A stretch of DNA of 7,258 bases from JBMNOI01 sp050942995 (GTDB lineage: Bacteria > Chloroflexota > Anaerolineae > UBA1429), in assembly GCA_050942995.1 (NCBI GenBank), contig JBMNOI010000160.1, forward strand, positions 1 to 7,258. The letters run 5' to 3'. Numbering within the stretch: position 1 is the first letter of the stretch; every line of letters starts with the position of its first letter. Positions 6,048 through 7,258 of this stretch are shown one piece after another. Made by a program: the position numbers and the translations under genes. The notes beneath the pieces are model-generated. The model was not told the DNA's origin. It did not search any database and worked only from the letters and a program-made list of their open reading frames with translations.

Positions 6048-7258
6048 ATGGCCCAGGGCGTCCCCGGTACACCGTCCGATCGAACATGGCTCTATATCCT
6101 CGGCAGCGCTCTGGCCGGTCTCGTGCTCGGGCTCTTGCTGGCCTGGCAGGTGTGGCCGGTTAGCTGGCACGATACCGACCCATCCGATCTGCGGCTCGAG
6201 CACCAGATCGATTATGTCATCATGACGGCCGATTCGTTGGCCGTAACCGGCAGCGCAGATGTGGCCGCCCGACGTCTGCTCGAGCTTGCGGATGATGACG
6301 TGACGATAGAGGAGATTGCCGCACTGGTCGAACAGGTGGCCGCCGAGCACGAAGTCACAGGCGACGAAGCCTCGGCGCTGCGCATACGGCGCCTGGCTCA
6401 GGTGACCAATCTGCCCGAGCCGGCGGATTCGTATCGTCCGCCGCGCCGTCGGGCGGTATTCGCTCCGGGGTCATGGGCCATGATCGTGCTGCTCGCCCTG
6501 TTCGCCACGCTGGGCGCCCTCGCCTGGTTGATGATGCGCCTGCGCTCTACTCTGCCCGTCGGTATCGAGCCTGACACGGGCGGGCACCCGAACAGCGCTC
6601 GTCCGGAGGCCATCCGGCCGGCTCCTGCCGGGGCGGGCGACTGGGTGGAGCGCATGCGCTCGCGTATCGAGTCACGCCGACAATCTCCGGCCGAGAGCGA
6701 GCCATACCGTCCACCATCTCCCCCCGAACCCGAACCGGTGATATCGATACGACCGGCGGACGATGAGACGTCCCGTCTATGGGACGAACCGGACGAGCCG
6801 GACGCTGAGGACGACTGGGAGTATGCAGAGGACGAAGTATTCGATGAGGCGGACGAATCGGCCTTTATCGGAGACGATCTCGCCCCCGGGTCGGCCGAGG
6901 ATGGCATCGCGCCGATACAGGCGCGCGAACCGGAGGATCAGATAGAGAGCCTGGAGGATGAGCAGGCCATACTGGATATCGTTTCGCGCACACTGGCCGC
7001 CCGTCAGGCCGCTACGGAGGAGCGCCCCGCACCGCCGCCCCGGCAAGAGGCGGATGCAGAGGTCCTCGGCGCTTTCGAGGCCGAGTACCATTTCGGCGAC
7101 GATGACTTTGATTGTGCCTTTACTATCGAAACGCCCGACGGCGAATTCCTCGGCGAATGCGGTATAGGCATCAGTGACATTCTGGCCGCAGACGACGCCC
7201 AGCGGGTCACCGCCTTTGAGGTGTGGCTCTTTGACAAGAGCGATGTGCGCACCGAGAC
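6048..7258 (+). CDS. Unrecognised two-pass membrane protein with acidic linker and C-terminal domain (3' end outside window)
   Basis: The open frame runs from ATG 6048 to the window edge, 403 codons with no stop; GAGGTG at 6037-6042 is its ribosome binding site. Residues 14-37 are a hydrophobic segment (WLYILGSALAGLVLGLLLAW). Residues 45-120 form a predicted helical, acidic domain containing DYVIMTADSLAVTGSADVAA. A basic RPPRRR at 130-135 precedes a second membrane segment at about 141-163. Residues 165-340 look disordered: Pro-rich first, then very Asp/Glu-rich at 237-305. From about 341 a different, compact-looking domain begins, with YHFGDDDFDCAFTIETP, GEFLGECGIGISDIL and AFEVWLFDKSDVR, probably beta-rich. 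By charge, the short N-terminus and the long tail would be cytoplasmic and residues 38-140 outside. I recall similar two-segment hypothetical proteins in Chloroflexota but know no function. Codon use matches the neighbours. Confidence 0.8.
   Translation, partial: MAQGVPGTPSDRTWLYILGSALAGLVLGLLLAWQVWPVSWHDTDPSDLRLEHQIDYVIMTADSLAVTGSADVAARRLLELADDDVTIEEIAALVEQVAAEHEVTGDEASALRIRRLAQVTNLPEPADSYRPPRRRAVFAPGSWAMIVLLALFATLGALAWLMMRLRSTLPVGIEPDTGGHPNSARPEAIRPAPAGAGDWVERMRSRIESRRQSPAESEPYRPPSPPEPEPVISIRPADDETSRLWDEPDEPDAEDDWEYAEDEVFDEADESAFIGDDLAPGSAEDGIAPIQAREPEDQIESLEDEQAILDIVSRTLAARQAATEERPAPPPRQEADAEVLGAFEAEYHFGDDDFDCAFTIETPDGEFLGECGIGISDILAADDAQRVTAFEVWLFDKSDVRTE

Noticed and set aside
6031..6225. 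64-codon plus-strand frame from ATG 6031
   Set aside because: Its ATG overlaps a TATAAT and it is out of frame with the long membrane protein frame from 6048, which has its own GAGGTG site.
6398..6907. Minus-strand Ser-rich open frame opposite the membrane protein
   Set aside because: It is the antisense shadow of the Pro/Asp/Glu-rich linker of the plus-strand gene, with no ribosome binding site or family motif seen.

Overview
The window reads as a piece of a GC-rich bacterial chromosome. Chloroflexota (Anaerolineae-like) is my best guess. It rests on gene content, base composition and on the last gene, whose two-membrane-segment layout resembles hypothetical proteins I associate with that phylum. 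This is inference from memory, not a database match. No RNA genes, CRISPR arrays, insertion sequences or phage genes are visible.

Left part (1-2633, minus strand): an apparent glycosyltransferase operon read right to left. It holds a membrane-anchored family 2 glycosyltransferase (2633-1752), a complete GT4-type glycosyltransferase (1701-559), and the N-terminal part of a second GT4-type enzyme (575 to beyond base 1) that starts at a TTG inside the end of the previous gene. Together they look like part of a cell-surface polysaccharide or glycolipid pathway.

Middle (2634-5835, plus strand): a divergent intergenic region with a good sigma-70-like promoter, then galactokinase (galK, 2881-4227), a small redox protein (4310-4765) and an M24 Xaa-Pro peptidase (4762-5835). 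The last two overlap by ATGA and are surely co-transcribed.

The highlight is the small redox protein. Its frame is interrupted by one TGA (4376-4378) exactly where its family (C_GCAxxG_C_C, putative redox-active proteins) has its first conserved cysteine. The TGA is followed at once by a strong hairpin with a GGA apical loop and a longer fold reaching back to the TGA, as expected of a bacterial SECIS element. I read this as a selenoprotein of about 151 residues with Sec23. A standard gene caller would break it into a 22-residue peptide and a 124-residue GTG-started protein. TGA is the normal stop of galK, the peptidase and one glycosyltransferase here, so it is not a general recoding.

Right part (5836-7258, plus strand): a 19-bp near-perfect hairpin that probably terminates the galK/selenoprotein/peptidase unit, a separate promoter, and an unrecognised membrane protein (6048 to beyond the window) with two membrane segments, a long acidic linker and a conserved-looking C-terminal domain.
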